DNA of 64,000 bases. It comes from Paraspadella gotoi. Its lineage: Eukaryota; Chaetognatha. The DNA lies in contig CM119266.1 of NCBI GenBank assembly GCA_051294375.1, positions 25,982,851-26,046,850 on the forward strand, given 5' to 3'. This document shows positions 26,432-64,000 of the stretch, one piece after another. The notes under the pieces are model-generated. The model saw only the letters and a program-made list of their open reading frames with translations. It had not been told where the DNA came from and did not search any database. The first letter of the stretch is position 1, and each line of letters starts with the position of its first letter. The position numbers were made by a program, and so were the translations under genes.

Positions 26432-26964
26432 CTTTTACAACAATTTATTCAATATTAGATTTTGAGATTTGAAATATTGGCAAGAATTTCTTTTTTATTT
26501 TCATCTTCTTTTTTTTCCTCTGCGAATCAGAGAGGCGGCGTCACGGGGCGCAAAGAAAGTTCGGCGCCGGCGGACGCTTCACGCGGCGCCGCCGCTGCCT
26601 CGTCGTCCCCGCGCTGCGTCGTCGCCGCTGCGGAGTCCCTCGATTTGGCGCAAAGACTGGAGGCGGGAATGCGTGGAGGTCAGTCGGTGGGGAAATGAGG
26701 GTGAGTTGGGGCGGAGGATTGGGTGCGGGTGAGTAAAGTGGATGTCGGGTTGGACGCGGCTTTGAGAGCGCCAAGGTCAAACCCAATTTCTGTATCTGAG
26801 ATGAAAAGTGTCAAAAGAAAAAAAAAGAAAAATGGAAATGATCAAAATTAATAAAAGGAAAAAAAATTGGATCACGAAGAGAGAAAGAAACATGACAAGC
26901 GAAAAAATATCGCTGCCGAAGAGGAAAGAGAGAAAAAAAAATAGTGGGGGAGCGAAACGAATGG

Positions 26965-27115
26965 AAAAGGGGTAAAAAAATGGAAAGGAAAAGGGAATAA
27001 TAGATTAAAAAATAAAAAGGAAAAGGGAAAAATAGATTAAAAATGAAAAGAAAAAGGGAAAAATAGATTAAAAAATGGAAAGAAAAAGGGAAAAATAGGT
27101 TAAAAAATGGAAACA
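26965..27115. repeat. A/G-rich tandem repeat, about 35-bp unit
   Basis: About four imperfect copies of a unit built from GGAAAGAAAAAGGGAAAAAT and AGATTAAAAAAT. It is much less regular in the mirrored left arm, near 21290-21370. Confidence 0.7.
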
Positions 27116-27752
27116 GTGAGTAAAAGGGAGGAAGGAATGATCTAGGGACGACGACTCGATGGCGACTTAGAAAGAAAAAGAGGAAATAAATATTTGGAGG
27201 AAGAATCCACGAAATAATGGAAGAAAAAAGCAGCGAATTGGGAAGAGCGATGGTAAATATAGGATTTTTATTATTTCTTAACGTTGAAAATGTCGTTTGT
27301 TCGTTTTAAATATTTTAAAGCAACTAAAATTTAGCTTCATGTAAATGTAAAAATTTTGAGCTCGGGTAAGTAATTTTTTCAACTAAAAGTAATTTGATTC
27401 AAACGGACTCAACACGCTTACAAGGACTCGACGATAACAAAGCAACATCCAACGATAAGAGATAAAAATGGAGAGCTGAGTGGGCGGGTGGGCGGGCGGG
27501 CGGACAAGAACGGAAGTGAATCGACTCGGTCGCCCGAGCGGAGAATCCTGCGAGTCATGAGGGAACGCAGGAGAGAGGGGGGGGGACGGGAGAGAGACAA
27601 TTACGCTGATCGGTGGCAAAAGATGGAGATTGCTTGACGCTAATGATTGCCGGTATCAAGTTTAGGAAACGATGAAGAGTGGCACTAATGATGGAAGGCT
27701 TTAAATGAAGATTCGGTGACAGTTGTGAAAAGAATGCTATATAATAATTAAT

Positions 27753-27803
<51 letters not shown>

Positions 27804-28627
27804 TAATATTAATAATTAATAATAATAATTAATAATTAGTGGCATTGAATGATGAACAATGAACACTGAACTGTAACAGTTACGAAAATGTTATATACTC
27901 AACCGTGGATAAAGACGAATGTATTGGAGACAGATTTCAACACATTCTCACCACCCGCTGTTAGATGTATCTCACTTTCACAGAAAACGAGAAAACTCGA
28001 TTCCGATTTAGCGCAGTGTGATGCAAACAGCGACCGAATGAGGGCACCGGGATCCAGCCACCAAAACCCATATCTATTCTGACTAATTTTAAAACTTGGA
28101 TAAGATTTTTTAAATGTTTATCATTATGTATGTATATTATATAATATTGTATATGTACTTTTTTCTTTCATATGACAGTCGAGATATTTAACAACCAAAA
28201 GTTGTTTTGCCGGAATTTGTTTCCGAGGTCAAAGAAGAAAGTTTTTCCCAACTTTAGAGTCGTAACCACTTTTTAAGCGTTCATGAGATCAAGGAAGCCC
28301 AAAAGAAGGTCAAAGGAGGCCAAAAGGTGGCCAATAGGAAGTCCACGGGCTCAAAATAGGAGTGAAATCGATAAACAAGAGAGCGTAGGAGGATTTCGAG
28401 CAACGGAGTCAGGAGCAAAAAGTGGGGTGCAAAGAGAGGAGCGATTGAGAACATTTGGGTCAAGTAGAGAGACGAAGACATTGAAAGGAAAGAGACGGGA
28501 TGAAATGGTGAGAAGAGTTGAAAGAAGAGATGTTTGAGAATGAAAGAGAATGAAGAGAATGAAGAATGAAGTATGAAGAGAATGAAAGAGAATTAAGAGA
28601 TGTTTGAGAATGAAAACTGGAAAAGAA

Positions 28628-28630
<3 letters not shown>

Positions 28631-28708
<78 letters not shown>
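28631..28708. repeat. (GA)n microsatellite
   Basis: A pure GA run of about 78 bp. Confidence 0.95.
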
Positions 28709-28713
<5 letters not shown>

Positions 28714-29342
28714 TGGAAGAAAGAAAGTTTAAAGGTGAAAGAGAGAGAGAGAGAGAGGGAAATGAAAGAAAGTATGGGAAAACATGGGAGAGAGTTGAGG
28801 AAAAATTGGAGAAAATAAGTTCAAAAAAGGGAGAAAGAATGAGGAAAAGACAGAGAAGAAGACGAAACCCGAACCCGACTTTTCGATTTTGATCCAAACT
28901 GACGAACTCGAACGCGACTTTTTACGACGTGAGGATTACTCTGGTAGTGAGTGCACCTGGGAGTATAGGGGAAGAGGAAGTGACTGCACCCAAGGAAGAC
29001 GTGATCGCATGTCGGGTAGACGCGAACTCATCCAATGAAAATTTATTGCGTCCATAAGAAAATTTGAGTCCAGATAATGCAATCAGATGACAAAGATTCC
29101 ACGGCGGAGAACGATGATTTTTTCCAAATGGCATGTGAAGCGATCTTGAAGCGAATCTCTTTGGCATCGAAACCTAAAGTAAGAGTTTTTTGAGGGCAGC
29201 ATAACCATTAACCAAACTCGAAAGGGGGAAGAAGAGTTCAGAGGTCCAACCGAAAAATCGCTAAGTGCTTCGCCCGCGATTGGCAGAAAAGTAGAAACGC
29301 GAGCTGTCAAGTGGCAAGCTTTTTTTCTGCCCAGGGAAAGCC

Positions 29343-29387
29343 GTTGCCTGGCGACCGATGTCGCGACCGATAACTGGCCGCCATCTT
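29343..29387 (+). promoter_or_regulatory. Promoter-like motif pair (X-box-like and YY1-like)
   Basis: GTTGCCTGGCGACC (29343-29356) resembles an RFX X-box. GCCGCCATCTT (29377-29387) is the reverse of the YY1 consensus AAGATGGCGGC, often found just downstream of start sites. Both lie in a locally CpG-rich patch. No gene start is seen next to them. It could serve the channel gene at 34.5 kb through an untranslated first exon, but that is inference. Confidence 0.3.
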
Positions 29388-30196
29388 GTCCGTCGTTCAC
29401 TCGTGCGAAACGGAAGGGGGGGGGGTGTTGGATGGTCGCGACTTCCGGCGACGACTCTTTCGATCGCTTCTAACTAAATCGGTTTGACAAATTCGTCCAG
29501 CTCTGTTTAAATGACAAAATTGTCTTATAAATTAGCTCTTATTACATAGCTCTGGTTAATAAAATCGTTTTATTTAATCTGATTGTTAACTCGTAGATCT
29601 GACTGAAATTTGTCTTACTAACAAATTCGTAAACCAGATTTTATTAAAAATTTTGAACTCAATCTAGGATAGTCAGTCAGGAGTAGTTAAAAATTTTATA
29701 TTTCTAATTTGACAAATAAATCAAACTCAATATAACTAAAAAATGTTATGTGATTGACAATTAGCCAAACTCGTTTTGTTAGACAAATTCATGTAACTCA
29801 ATCCGATCGATTGATTCGTCTAACCTAATTATTTTTTTTCTAGAATTCAATCCTTTTTTGGATCTGGTTGAGTGATTTAAAATCATTTAAACGAATTCAC
29901 TACTGCGCTCCACACTTTCACGATTGGACTCTCATTGCTACAAAAGTCATTTGAAAACTCGGCCGTCTCACTCCCGACTCGCTAGGGTCAGAAATGAATG
30001 GGAACCAAGTTTTATGGGCTGGAAACGAGCAAAAGGGGCAAAACGTGAAAGTCGGCGAAAGAGGATTGTAGCGTGAATGAATGAATGGAAGTGAAAAGGA
30101 GGAAAGAGGAGGAAAAAAAATGGTTGACTGATCGTCACTAGACGTGAGATCGAAAATTAAGGGAATACATAAAGCGAATGAAAACCTCTTTTCCTA

Positions 30197-30875
30197 GGCT
30201 TTTTTTTCTACTTCCCTCGCTCTTTTTTTTTCCTAGTACCTCTCAAACGTACTATCTTTTTTCAGGCTTTTTTTTCTACTTCCCTCACTTTTTTTTTCCT
30301 AGTTCCTCTCTAACGTACTATCTCTTTTCAGGCTTGTTTTTTTTTACTTCCCTTGCTCTTTTTTTTCCTTGTCCCTATCTAACGTACTATCTTTTTTCAG
30401 GCTTTTTTTTCTACTTCCCTCGCCCTTTTTTTTTCCTAGTCCCTTTCTAACGTACTATCTCTTTTCAGGCTTTTTTTTCTACTTCCCTTGCTCTTTTTTT
30501 TCCTAGTCCCTTTCTAACGTACTATCTCTTTTCAGGTTTGTTTTTTACTTCCCTTGCTCTTTTTTTTTCCTAGTACCTCTCTAACGTTCTATCTCTTTTC
30601 AGGCTTTTTTTTCTACTTCCCTCGCTCTTTTTTTTCCTAGTCCCTCTCTAACATACTATCTCTTATCAGGCTAGTTTTTTTCTACTTCCCTCGCTCTTTT
30701 TTTTTTCTAGTCTTTATCTAATGTACTATCTCTTTTCAGGCTTTTTTTCTACTTCCCTCGCTCTTTTTTTTCCTAGTCCCTCTCTAACGTACTATCTCTT
30801 TTCAGGCTTGTTTTTTTCTACTTCCCTTGCTCTTTTTTTTTCCTAGTCCCTCTCTAACGTACTATCTCTTTTCAG
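30197..30875 (+). repeat. Minisatellite of about 68 bp, ten units, each like a 3' splice site
   Basis: Ten head-to-tail units start with GGCTTTTTTTTCTACTTCCC, continue with a T run and CCTAGTCCCTCT, and end with CTAACGTACTATCTCTTTTC followed by AG. The end of each unit has a branch-point-like CTAAC or TACTAT, a pyrimidine run, then CAG followed by G. That is the layout of an intron 3' end. The last unit (ending 30875) degrades into unique sequence. Units differ by a few bases, so the array is not a recent slippage product. Confidence 0.92.
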
Positions 30876-33800
30876 ACTTTCTCTTTACAATCTCTCGGAT
30901 TTATGGGTTTTCTCTTTTACGTTCTCCCGCTACGGAGTCGCCGATAATTCCCCAACCAATTTCTCTTCTTCTTATTCCAACCAAAGCTTGTACGACTTTA
31001 TCGGCCCCATTTTCCAACCTCCTACATGACTCTCCCTCCTGCCAGTCTGCCCTCTAAGCCCGTCTACCTCTCGCCTGTCCCACCCCCCTTTCTTTCTGGC
31101 ATACCCTTCTGCCTGTCTTTCTTCCCTCTACCCCTGTCAACCCTTCTTCCTATTCCCCTCCGAGCTTTCTTCATTATTTCCGCCATGGCGTTGACTCGAG
31201 GCTTCTCCCCCCCCCCTCCCAACGTTCTCGCCGACCGCGTTTGCCAATTACTATCTTTCGATTACCATCTCCCCTTCCTTGACGAATGGAAATTATTGCC
31301 AGCTCCCTACTTCCATATTTATCATTTGCGCACAATTCAACTCTCCCTCAGTTATACTAATTCGTAAACGTGGATTTTCAAATTCGCTACCCAACTTGGC
31401 TCTGACTTCAGTTACGCATTCCGACTCTCAATTCCTCGGATGCGATGGGCCAATTACCCGCTCTAACGGCCTCATATCGCCCCCTCCTCCTCCTCCTCCT
31501 CCCCCCAACCGAGCCGCCCATTCTTGGCTCTGTCTTCGGCCCAATTTCCTTCCATTCTTTCTTCCTATTCAACTTCGTCTTCGTCGTCTTCTTCTTTTTT
31601 TATTTTTTCTTCTTCTTTTTCTTCTTCTTCTTCTTCTCATTATCTTTGTTCTTCTCCTGACGAATCGTCATCGTTCGACTTCACCCAGTTCCGATCTCTT
31701 TCTTCTTTCTCCCTTCGCCTCTCCGATCGCATTTGTTTGCATCTCATGCGACACGAGACCCGGAGCGAAAAATAAAAACAAATTCTCCTGCAGCCATATA
31801 TTTGCGCCGTCGAGTCTGATAAAAACTGAGAACGGAAATAAAAAAAGAAGAAGACCCTTGATTTTAAACCGATACATCATATCAGTTTTCCATAAAGCAA
31901 AGTTGCATTTTCTTTTCGCTTTTTTTTTTTTTTTTGCCACTTCCCTCCCACCTCCGTGGTTCCATCTCGATGCCATTTCAACGCCATTCCCTGTGTTCTC
32001 CTTTCCGTTTTTTCCAACACGCTAGTAACCTGAAATATAATTATCCTTTCGTCCTAATTAGTAGCGGTTGCTAGCAACTTTTCAAGCGATGACTCAAGGA
32101 AATACAAACAAACAGCAAATTCACTTCCAGTTTTTGTTTTGTCTTTGGTTCCTTAGGTTCTTCCCTTTATTTGTCTTTTCTTTTTGATTATAAGCCAAAT
32201 ATTCAGTTTTTCATTAGACTGTCAATTTTCTCTCTATTTTTGCTAATACATAGAATTTCTACCCTATTTTCTTTTAATCTTCCTTTTTTTAGTCAGTAGT
32301 TACTTTTCCCATAATTTTCCCACAAAGCAATCCCGGAACAATTGCCTCGCAATTTACATTTAGTACTAACCCACATAGGACCCCAATCTCTGAACAGTGA
32401 ACACCCCATCGACATTAAATACCGTCGCATTTTCACCCAAAACCCCAAAAAAAGGAAGGATAACGGAGGTCGGATGTAAAACTGATGGTCTGTGCCTTGC
32501 CTCCACCCTCCGTCATTATCTCACAACTTCACCCCATGATTATCACCCCAAAATCATCAGGCGATTTCTCAATTACACCCCAAGCCTCTTTTCCCCCGTA
32601 CAACATGCAATTCTATTCACAATTTTGCCCCATACTTCTCACCAGCCTCTTCTCCCCCCCCCCAACATCATCAAGTCCCTTTCAACAATTTCTCCTACTC
32701 CTCTTCTTCGGTCGTCATGTGGATACGAATTTATAATGAGTGAGTCTCTCCTGAAAGAATTTCGCCGCCTGGTGTCGCGAAGAGCGAGGATGAAAGCGAC
32801 GAAGAATAAGGCATGCGAGGATGTTTATTAATTTACATTATTTATTATCCCACGTTAAAAACTTTAATTATGATAATGATATAAAATAATAATATTAATG
32901 ATTAAACGGAAAATAAAATACGGAAAATAAATAACAATTATGAGAAATATGCAAGATGCAAATGAGATGAAGGAACAGCATCTCATCTCAACTAAAAGTC
33001 CCTCTTATTATCTTACAATGATCACGTAATAAATTTAGAAAACGACAATGATTTTATTTACGACTGACTAAAAATTTCAAGTCGGTTCTTTTCTGTATAA
33101 ATTTATAACTCTACCATAAAAACCTGTAAGTATGACGAGATTCCAGCGCCCTACATGACCACAAACAAAATCGATCCAAGTCAACGAAGACAAATCGTGC
33201 GACCAATAATGGTCACGTGTAGAAAAAAAAAACTTGGTCTAGAAACTGTCTCGGAATGAAAAGAAACCATTTTTCTTGGTCGGCGAATATCCCCCCGTTC
33301 CGCAGCGGGCGGCTGCTTTCCTTAATCCTCACCTTTCTGATAAAAGTGATATCCTTACTCTACGCTTCCCATCGCGGACGATAAGGGCTTTGCGCCTTTT
33401 TCTTCTTTTCCTCGATGTTATTGCGAGGCGCACCTAATCCGTTTACTTAACTTTTTTCACTTTTATGCACAATTTATGGTCCAATCGCTATATCAAGTTT
33501 ACTATCTGAGATTAGAATTGATTATATACATATATATATATATATATAAAATTTATATATATAAAAATTTTCCCCGTCGAAGTATTTTCAGTCTTTCTAA
33601 AAACAATTTTATAAAATCAGGTTTTCCTCATTTTCTATTTTCTTCTCCTACTTAATATCTCTCGCTCTCTGTCTTCTCCTTTCTCCCTTCAGACTTCAGT
33701 CCTCTGCTCTTCGGTGACCGCGATGCCATTCACCTGAAGATCATGTTTGCTTACTCACAGAGAGAGAGGGAGAGAGAGAGAGAGAGAGAGAGAGATAAGA

Positions 33801-34516
33801 AACTTGATCCCATCCCAAATTTCCTTCAAACCAGAGGCTTCTCCTATCTCTAGGATTCGCCGTGACTTCGGCTTAGGATTTTGCTTTGACTTTAGGCTTT
33901 ACGCGCTAACGTAAGCTTCGTGTCCTCAACGAACGTCTTTGCAATTTCTTATCTTAAATAAACTGAATGTTTGAATACAAATAATAGTACCAGGCGACTA
34001 ACCGAAAGCTAGTATAATGTGTATTATGTTAACTCTCGCTGCTTTACTCAACCACTTTGGTTAAGTATTTAATTATTTTTCTCTTCAAGTTACGGCCCCT
34101 GTTTTTTTCAAAAAATACCTTGATTTTATTTTCAATACAAAAAGAAATTTTAAATAGTCTATATATCTAAATATGGCTTACAATTTTATTTATTTTTCCA
34201 AACGATTAATGGCGCGGTGCGATTCAGCAATTCTTCTTGTTTTATGCTTTATAATAATATAATGTACCAATTTCATAAAGCTTCTTTTCTCTTCTTTTTA
34301 ATATAATAATACTCTTTTCAATAATGTCTTTGGATGGAATCTTGTGAAATTCTCGGATTATCCGCTACGTTATTCACTTTTTTTCTCGTAATTAAGAATT
34401 GTCTCAAAGAAAATAATTAGCAATAAATATTTTCCCCCTTTATTTACGGAATGATATAAGATTTGAATATTCACATAATACCATTTTTGAACATTTTTTT
34501 TCCCGCGCCATTCTAG
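30876..34516. other. Non-coding region upstream of channel gene
   Basis: No supported exon. Pyrimidine-rich runs dominate 31.0-32.0 kb, with TTC and CCT repeats near 31490-31640. A palindrome, GTTGCTAGCAAC, lies near 32068. A (TA)n tract is near 33520-33560 and a (GA)n tract near 33763-33795. A short frame at 32737-32832 starts MSESLLKEFRRLVSRR, but it has no visible splice or family support. Confidence 0.5.
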
Positions 34517-34527
34517 GATCGTCGGTC

Positions 34528-50742
<16,215 letters not shown>

Positions 50743-53575
50743 GGGCCCGGTGCTTGCGGCGCGATAGTGTGACTTGGCGTTTGCGGCGCGAAAGAAAGCC
50801 GTGGCGCTCCCGTGTGGGGAACGGCACGACGGCGGATTCGACTGAGGAAAGCGCCGACGCTACGCATAGACATCCGGGCGAAGTTATTGAGCGGCATCGA
50901 TCGTGGGAATTTCGTCATAATCTCTATCACAACGACCTCTAGGATAAAGACGGAATGAAAAAAATATCAGTGTCTAGATTTGTGATCGTTTGGAAATGGG
51001 GCATCCGTTGTATTGCGAGAGAGGCTTGCGTCGCCTCTGGTGGTCAACTAACGGAAGAAAACCAAACAAAAGTAAAACACTATTTTTCGAACTAAAACCA
51101 TCGAGAGAACCATCGTAGAGAATTCCGACTCCTGGCAATGCAAGGTTCGTAATGGTTTTATGCCTAAAATATTTTTTCATTCATGTTTAATCCTTCAATT
51201 AATTATATTAAGATATTCGTCGAAAACAACGACTGCTTTTACCAAAAAAAACTGTTTCGCCGAAATTCCCCTCCGATCGAAAGGAAAGTACTCGCCGCAA
51301 TACAAACGCTCGCGCCGCCGGAGAAGCGCTCGTCTTCGAGAAACTAATGTACTTCCTCCCCCCCCTCCCTTTCCCCCAAGCCTCGACCCCATTCCCTTCC
51401 CCGCACCATGACCCCCTTTCCCCCACAACTTCCCGCAATAAAAAGATAAACGTTCTTCCTCGACGAACGAAAACTCAACCTCAATCATTCCTTGACGAAC
51501 AATTTTTTTTTATTTTTAGGGTCGAATTGTCTTTGAGCGCCACTTCCCCGTACCCGACGAAGTGACGATTCAGAACAGTATATAATTTCATTTTGCCTTC
51601 TTTTTTTAATTTCTGTTCTTTTTTTTCATCTTTACTTTACTGATAAAAATCGTCACCGAGCTGTGATGCTGTGATGCCGAGTTTCATGAGGTAAAAACCA
51701 ACAAAGAAATGATATATATGTATGTAATTGGAAAACGAGTGAAGACAAATTATTCGATTTTCTCTTTAGCCAAACAAAAAAAAACTGCTTTACCGCATTT
51801 AACTTCTTCGCGTCATTTCTGTCATCATATCGAAGTAACATTGTCGTCTTTCCTCTCTCTTTTTTAAAATTGTATCACGACGTTATTTACAATGTTATCG
51901 CATATCACAGAATAAGAAAACGAGGAACGCTATCTGGGCCAAAACTAAATCGTATAAAAGTATAAAAGTAGAAAAAAAGTATTGGTTTAATAGATTATAT
52001 ATATTAAATTCTCCGTAAAAATAGTTTAAATAATGCTCGGTAAATATTAAAATAATTTAAAATCGCCTGACATTATTCAATATTCATATAAAACTGAAAA
52101 ATAACTTTGACTTTGATAAGACGGTATTGTCTTTCTGTAGAGAGTTATATCGAGAAGGGTTAATAAAAGAATATTTTTATCATTACGAATATATCGTTGT
52201 CTAATTAATACCATTACTGTATTAAGAACTACTAAGCTAACTGAAGTTTATATCGATTATCAGCCTTTTTAAAAAACCAAGCTGGAAACCTAAGAATTCA
52301 TTGTTGCTATTATTTTTTACGCAGTATTCGTGACCATTGCTCATAATTACTAAATTGATATTTATACTATTTTCATTATAAAAGTGATCCGAATAAATTC
52401 AGTTCAATCTAACGAATATTTTTTTTGGTCGAAATTCGCTTTTTTCAGAACTATGTTCAGTAAAAAAATTTACAAGAAAAAATCATGGTTGCCAAATCGG
52501 TTTATTTAAGGAATTTATCACAATAAGTAACCAAAATTCGGCGCATATAACGTTGAGTTAATAACAAACAGTCCAGAAATATGGTAATTCTATCATATTT
52601 TATAATTTCCAGATTTAGATTAAGAATTTTATCGATTGATTAAAAATTAGAGATCAGAAGAAAGAATTCAGGTTTTTATTAAGAAGAAGCTTTTATAAGC
52701 TCCGGAATAATTTTAAGGTCATTCTGTTCTTTATATTTCTGATTTTATTTTTGTTTAAAGCAGTATGGATATCTACCCAAAAATCTAAACTGTAATTATC
52801 TTAAATGCAAAGGATACAAGAAATTTAGTTAAAAATTCGTTCCGGTGTAACAAACATGAATGCAACAAAATATCATTGTTTAACAAACAAAAATAAACGA
52901 TAACATAACGATTAACGAAAGTTTTTCATCTTTTATTCGGAAAATTGATTTTCCGAAAATCATCAAGTAACAAAAATCAAAACATTAGATGCATAACAAA
53001 ATACAGGTTTGACGCTGTTAAAAATGCCAGAATAAACCAGTTGCTTATTCGGTTTAAGTAGAAATACTTCCTGCACAGTGTGCGAATAACAGCAATAAAT
53101 TAAAAGTTGAGTGTGCAGACAATTTGTGGTTGTGAGTTCCTCAAACTACACAGCGTTTGCATTGAATTGCAAAAGTGCAAAAATTTTTTTTTTTTAAATT
53201 CGATCTTTTTAAAGGGGAAAAGTGGAAGGGGGAAAGTGTGACTGTATTATCCTTAGGTCGTAAGATTGTTGTCGGATTGTCTCTCGCGGGAAAAAATATC
53301 GATTTGCGCTTGCGCGGACGGAAAAGTCATCGGCGAAATGATGCGAAATACAGAATCAAACGATTGTCACTAAATGTAATGCGGCCGTTCAAATCGTTCG
53401 GCGCTGAAAAAAAAAAGAAAACGAAAAAAAAAACAACAAATAACTAGTTGAGTCAAAAAACAGCCCTGTCGTTTATAACTGTTTATAACTTCGTCCAATC
53501 CGAAGTTTCTACGCCTCTTAATTGGCCAATCGCAGCGCCCCCGTCGTTCAAACTAGGTAATGGTCGTAGTGGTTC
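50743..53575. other. Intergenic region between converging genes
   Basis: The first 200 bases are GC-rich and open in the 50739-50942 frame. From about 51600 the sequence is strongly AT-rich with no supported exon or notable repeat. A possible poly(A) signal for the channel gene, AATAAA, is at 51437-51442. The 3' UTR of the CDK4/6 gene presumably occupies part of the right end. Confidence 0.6.
51437..51442 (+). terminator. Possible poly(A) signal of channel gene
   Basis: AATAAA about 700 bp after the channel stop codon. This hexamer is common in AT-rich DNA, so support is weak. Confidence 0.3.

Positions 53576-64000
<10,425 letters not shown>

Larger units (their letters stand above)
27433..30196. 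other. Non-coding region
   Basis: No supported exon. It contains an (AAT)n tract near 27757-27803, a (GA)n tract at 28631-28708, GAATGAAGA-type repeats near 28540-28615 and a CpG-rich patch near 29250-29460 with promoter-type motifs. Open frames around 28.3 and 29.1 kb show no recognisable domain. Confidence 0.5.

Noticed and set aside
31026-31367. Open frame with MALTRGFSPPPPNVLADRV
   Set aside because: The ATG context is good, but no donor, acceptor or recognisable domain is seen and the surroundings are pyrimidine-rich non-coding DNA.

Overview
The window is nuclear DNA from an animal, most likely an invertebrate. The evidence is spliced genes with GT-AG introns of 69 bp to several kb, the standard stop codons, a CDK4/6-type cyclin-dependent kinase and a pentameric ligand-gated ion channel (pLGIC), all set in AT-rich DNA packed with simple repeats. 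The lineage cannot be fixed from this sequence. The density of (CT)n/(GA)n and (ACG)n tracts recalls some crustaceans, but that is only an impression. Six runs of N show a draft assembly, and several duplicated or inverted blocks look at least partly like assembly or haplotype artefacts.

Layout. 1-2272: no gene seen, microsatellites. 2298-13559: a 3.18-kb block present three times (two identical direct copies, one inverted copy), with a separate 1.35-kb palindrome between the direct copies. 13560-20910: mostly non-coding, one weak candidate exon at 16815-17170. 20945-27432: a 6.5-kb diverged palindrome carrying two dispersed repeat families, here called R1 and R2, and an acidic ORF candidate. 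27433-34516: non-coding, with a promoter-like spot near 29.35 kb and a striking minisatellite at 30197-30875 whose ten units each resemble a complete 3' splice site. 34517-50742 (+): an eight-exon pLGIC gene. 50743-53575: AT-rich intergenic DNA between converging genes. 53576 to beyond 64000 (-): a CDK4/6 gene whose 5' end lies outside the window. 56063-60672 (+): a three-exon unrecognised gene inside one CDK4/6 intron on the opposite strand.

The best-supported finding is the pLGIC. Splice phases match through all exons except for one single-base frameshift in a G run at 46794-46797. The channel keeps the FPxD turn but lacks both cysteines of the Cys-loop, has a very short M3-M4 link, and follows a long low-complexity N-terminal region. 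The CDK4/6 protein carries an unusual serine- and asparagine-rich tail of about 430 residues. The genes share no obvious pathway; their relation here is positional (convergent and nested).
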